From contig NZ_BMED01000002.1 in assembly GCF_014636315.1 (NCBI RefSeq), forward strand, positions 744,001 to 808,000: a stretch of DNA of 64,000 nucleotides, written 5' to 3'. The DNA is from Parundibacterium terreum. GTDB taxonomy: Bacteria > Pseudomonadota > Gammaproteobacteria > Burkholderiales > Burkholderiaceae_D. Both the position numbers and the translations under genes were made by a program. The first letter of the stretch is position 1. Every line of letters begins with the position of its first letter. A model generated the notes under the pieces. The model did no database searches. It was not told where the DNA came from and worked only from the letters and a program-made list of their open reading frames with translations. This document shows positions 63,858 through 64,000 of the stretch, one piece after another.

Positions 63858-64000
63858 CTAGATGTTTCGCCTGTTGGCATAAGTGACGGATGAGGGATCA
63901 TTCCTGGCGTCTCCGCCCATCCGCACTTTGCCCACCGGTACCGTCGCAAGAGGCACCAGCCGCGCCATATGCGGCCCGGCTTCCATGTCCTTGATCTTGA
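63858..64000 (-). CDS. Possible C-terminal fragment of a gene entering from the right
   Basis: An open frame runs without stop from the right edge to TAG at 63858-63860: 46 residues with a coding-like pattern (PLATVPVGKVRMGGDA) ending in SSVTYANRRNI. The stop is 46 nt before the next possible start on the same strand. No family can be named from this length. Confidence 0.35.
   Translation of the reverse strand, partial: KIKDMEAGPHMARLVPLATVPVGKVRMGGDARNDPSSVTYANRRNI

Larger units (their letters stand above)
63428..64000. other. Right edge: weakly supported minus-strand ORFs
   Basis: 573 bp with no confident gene. Two possible minus-strand frames are listed; both lie in the order expected of a minus-strand unit ending at the maeB terminator. 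Confidence 0.4.

Overview
The window reads as chromosomal DNA of a betaproteobacterium, most likely Oxalobacteraceae (Herminiimonas/Janthinobacterium-like). This rests on the style of the housekeeping proteins (Rho, zinc-free L31, malic enzyme fused to a phosphotransacetylase domain), a PEP-CTERM protein and GTAG-type REP palindromes. The genus is an inference; no rRNA is present.

Region 1 (1-12.3 kb) is ordinary chromosome: the 3' end of rho, a secreted hypothetical protein, a TRIC-like channel and ribosomal protein L31 type B. A four-gene plus-strand operon follows (GT-C glycosyltransferase, MATE exporter, GGDEF/EAL protein, Tat-exported solute-binding protein), then a REP pair, a KimA-like APC transporter and tRNA-Leu(CAA).

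Region 2 (12.4-43.1 kb) is the centrepiece: a complete extracellular contractile injection system (eCIS, Afp/PVC-like). A long minus-strand operon runs from 40.4 down to 12.4 kb: DUF4255/Pvc16 terminator, unknown 283-aa protein, sheath, two tubes, a 54-aa DUF5908 protein, LysM adaptor, VgrG-like spike, PAAR tip, gp25, gp6/J-like baseplate protein, possible fibre (272 aa), a small duplicated-module protein, second baseplate protein, 1988-aa tape measure, AAA+ ATPase, a membrane protein with a degenerate GH18-like domain, and a DUF4157 cargo. A second DUF4157 cargo is divergent at the other end, behind a sigma-54-like promoter. The two cargos share their N-terminal halves and differ at the C-terminus: one carries a second HExxH zincin motif, the other an amidoligase-like GFEFE...EFVSEP signature.

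Region 3 (43.3-64 kb) is accessory and stress or metabolic chromosome: Dps, a lone Cas2-fold-like protein, a Fur-box-preceded TonB haem-type receptor followed by a HemS-like protein with a signal peptide, a PEP-CTERM protein with an S53-like serine protease behind a sigma-54-like site, an Old Yellow Enzyme divergent from a LysR regulator, FadL, a cytosolic 5'-nucleotidase, a rubredoxin reductase/rubredoxin/rubrerythrin cluster interspersed with dispersed palindromes, and NADP-malic enzyme. The right edge has one or two poorly supported minus-strand ORFs.

The eCIS genes form a near-complete particle plus assembly ATPase, a membrane-bound accessory protein and two payloads. No recognisable large tail fibre is encoded, so target recognition is the main open question.
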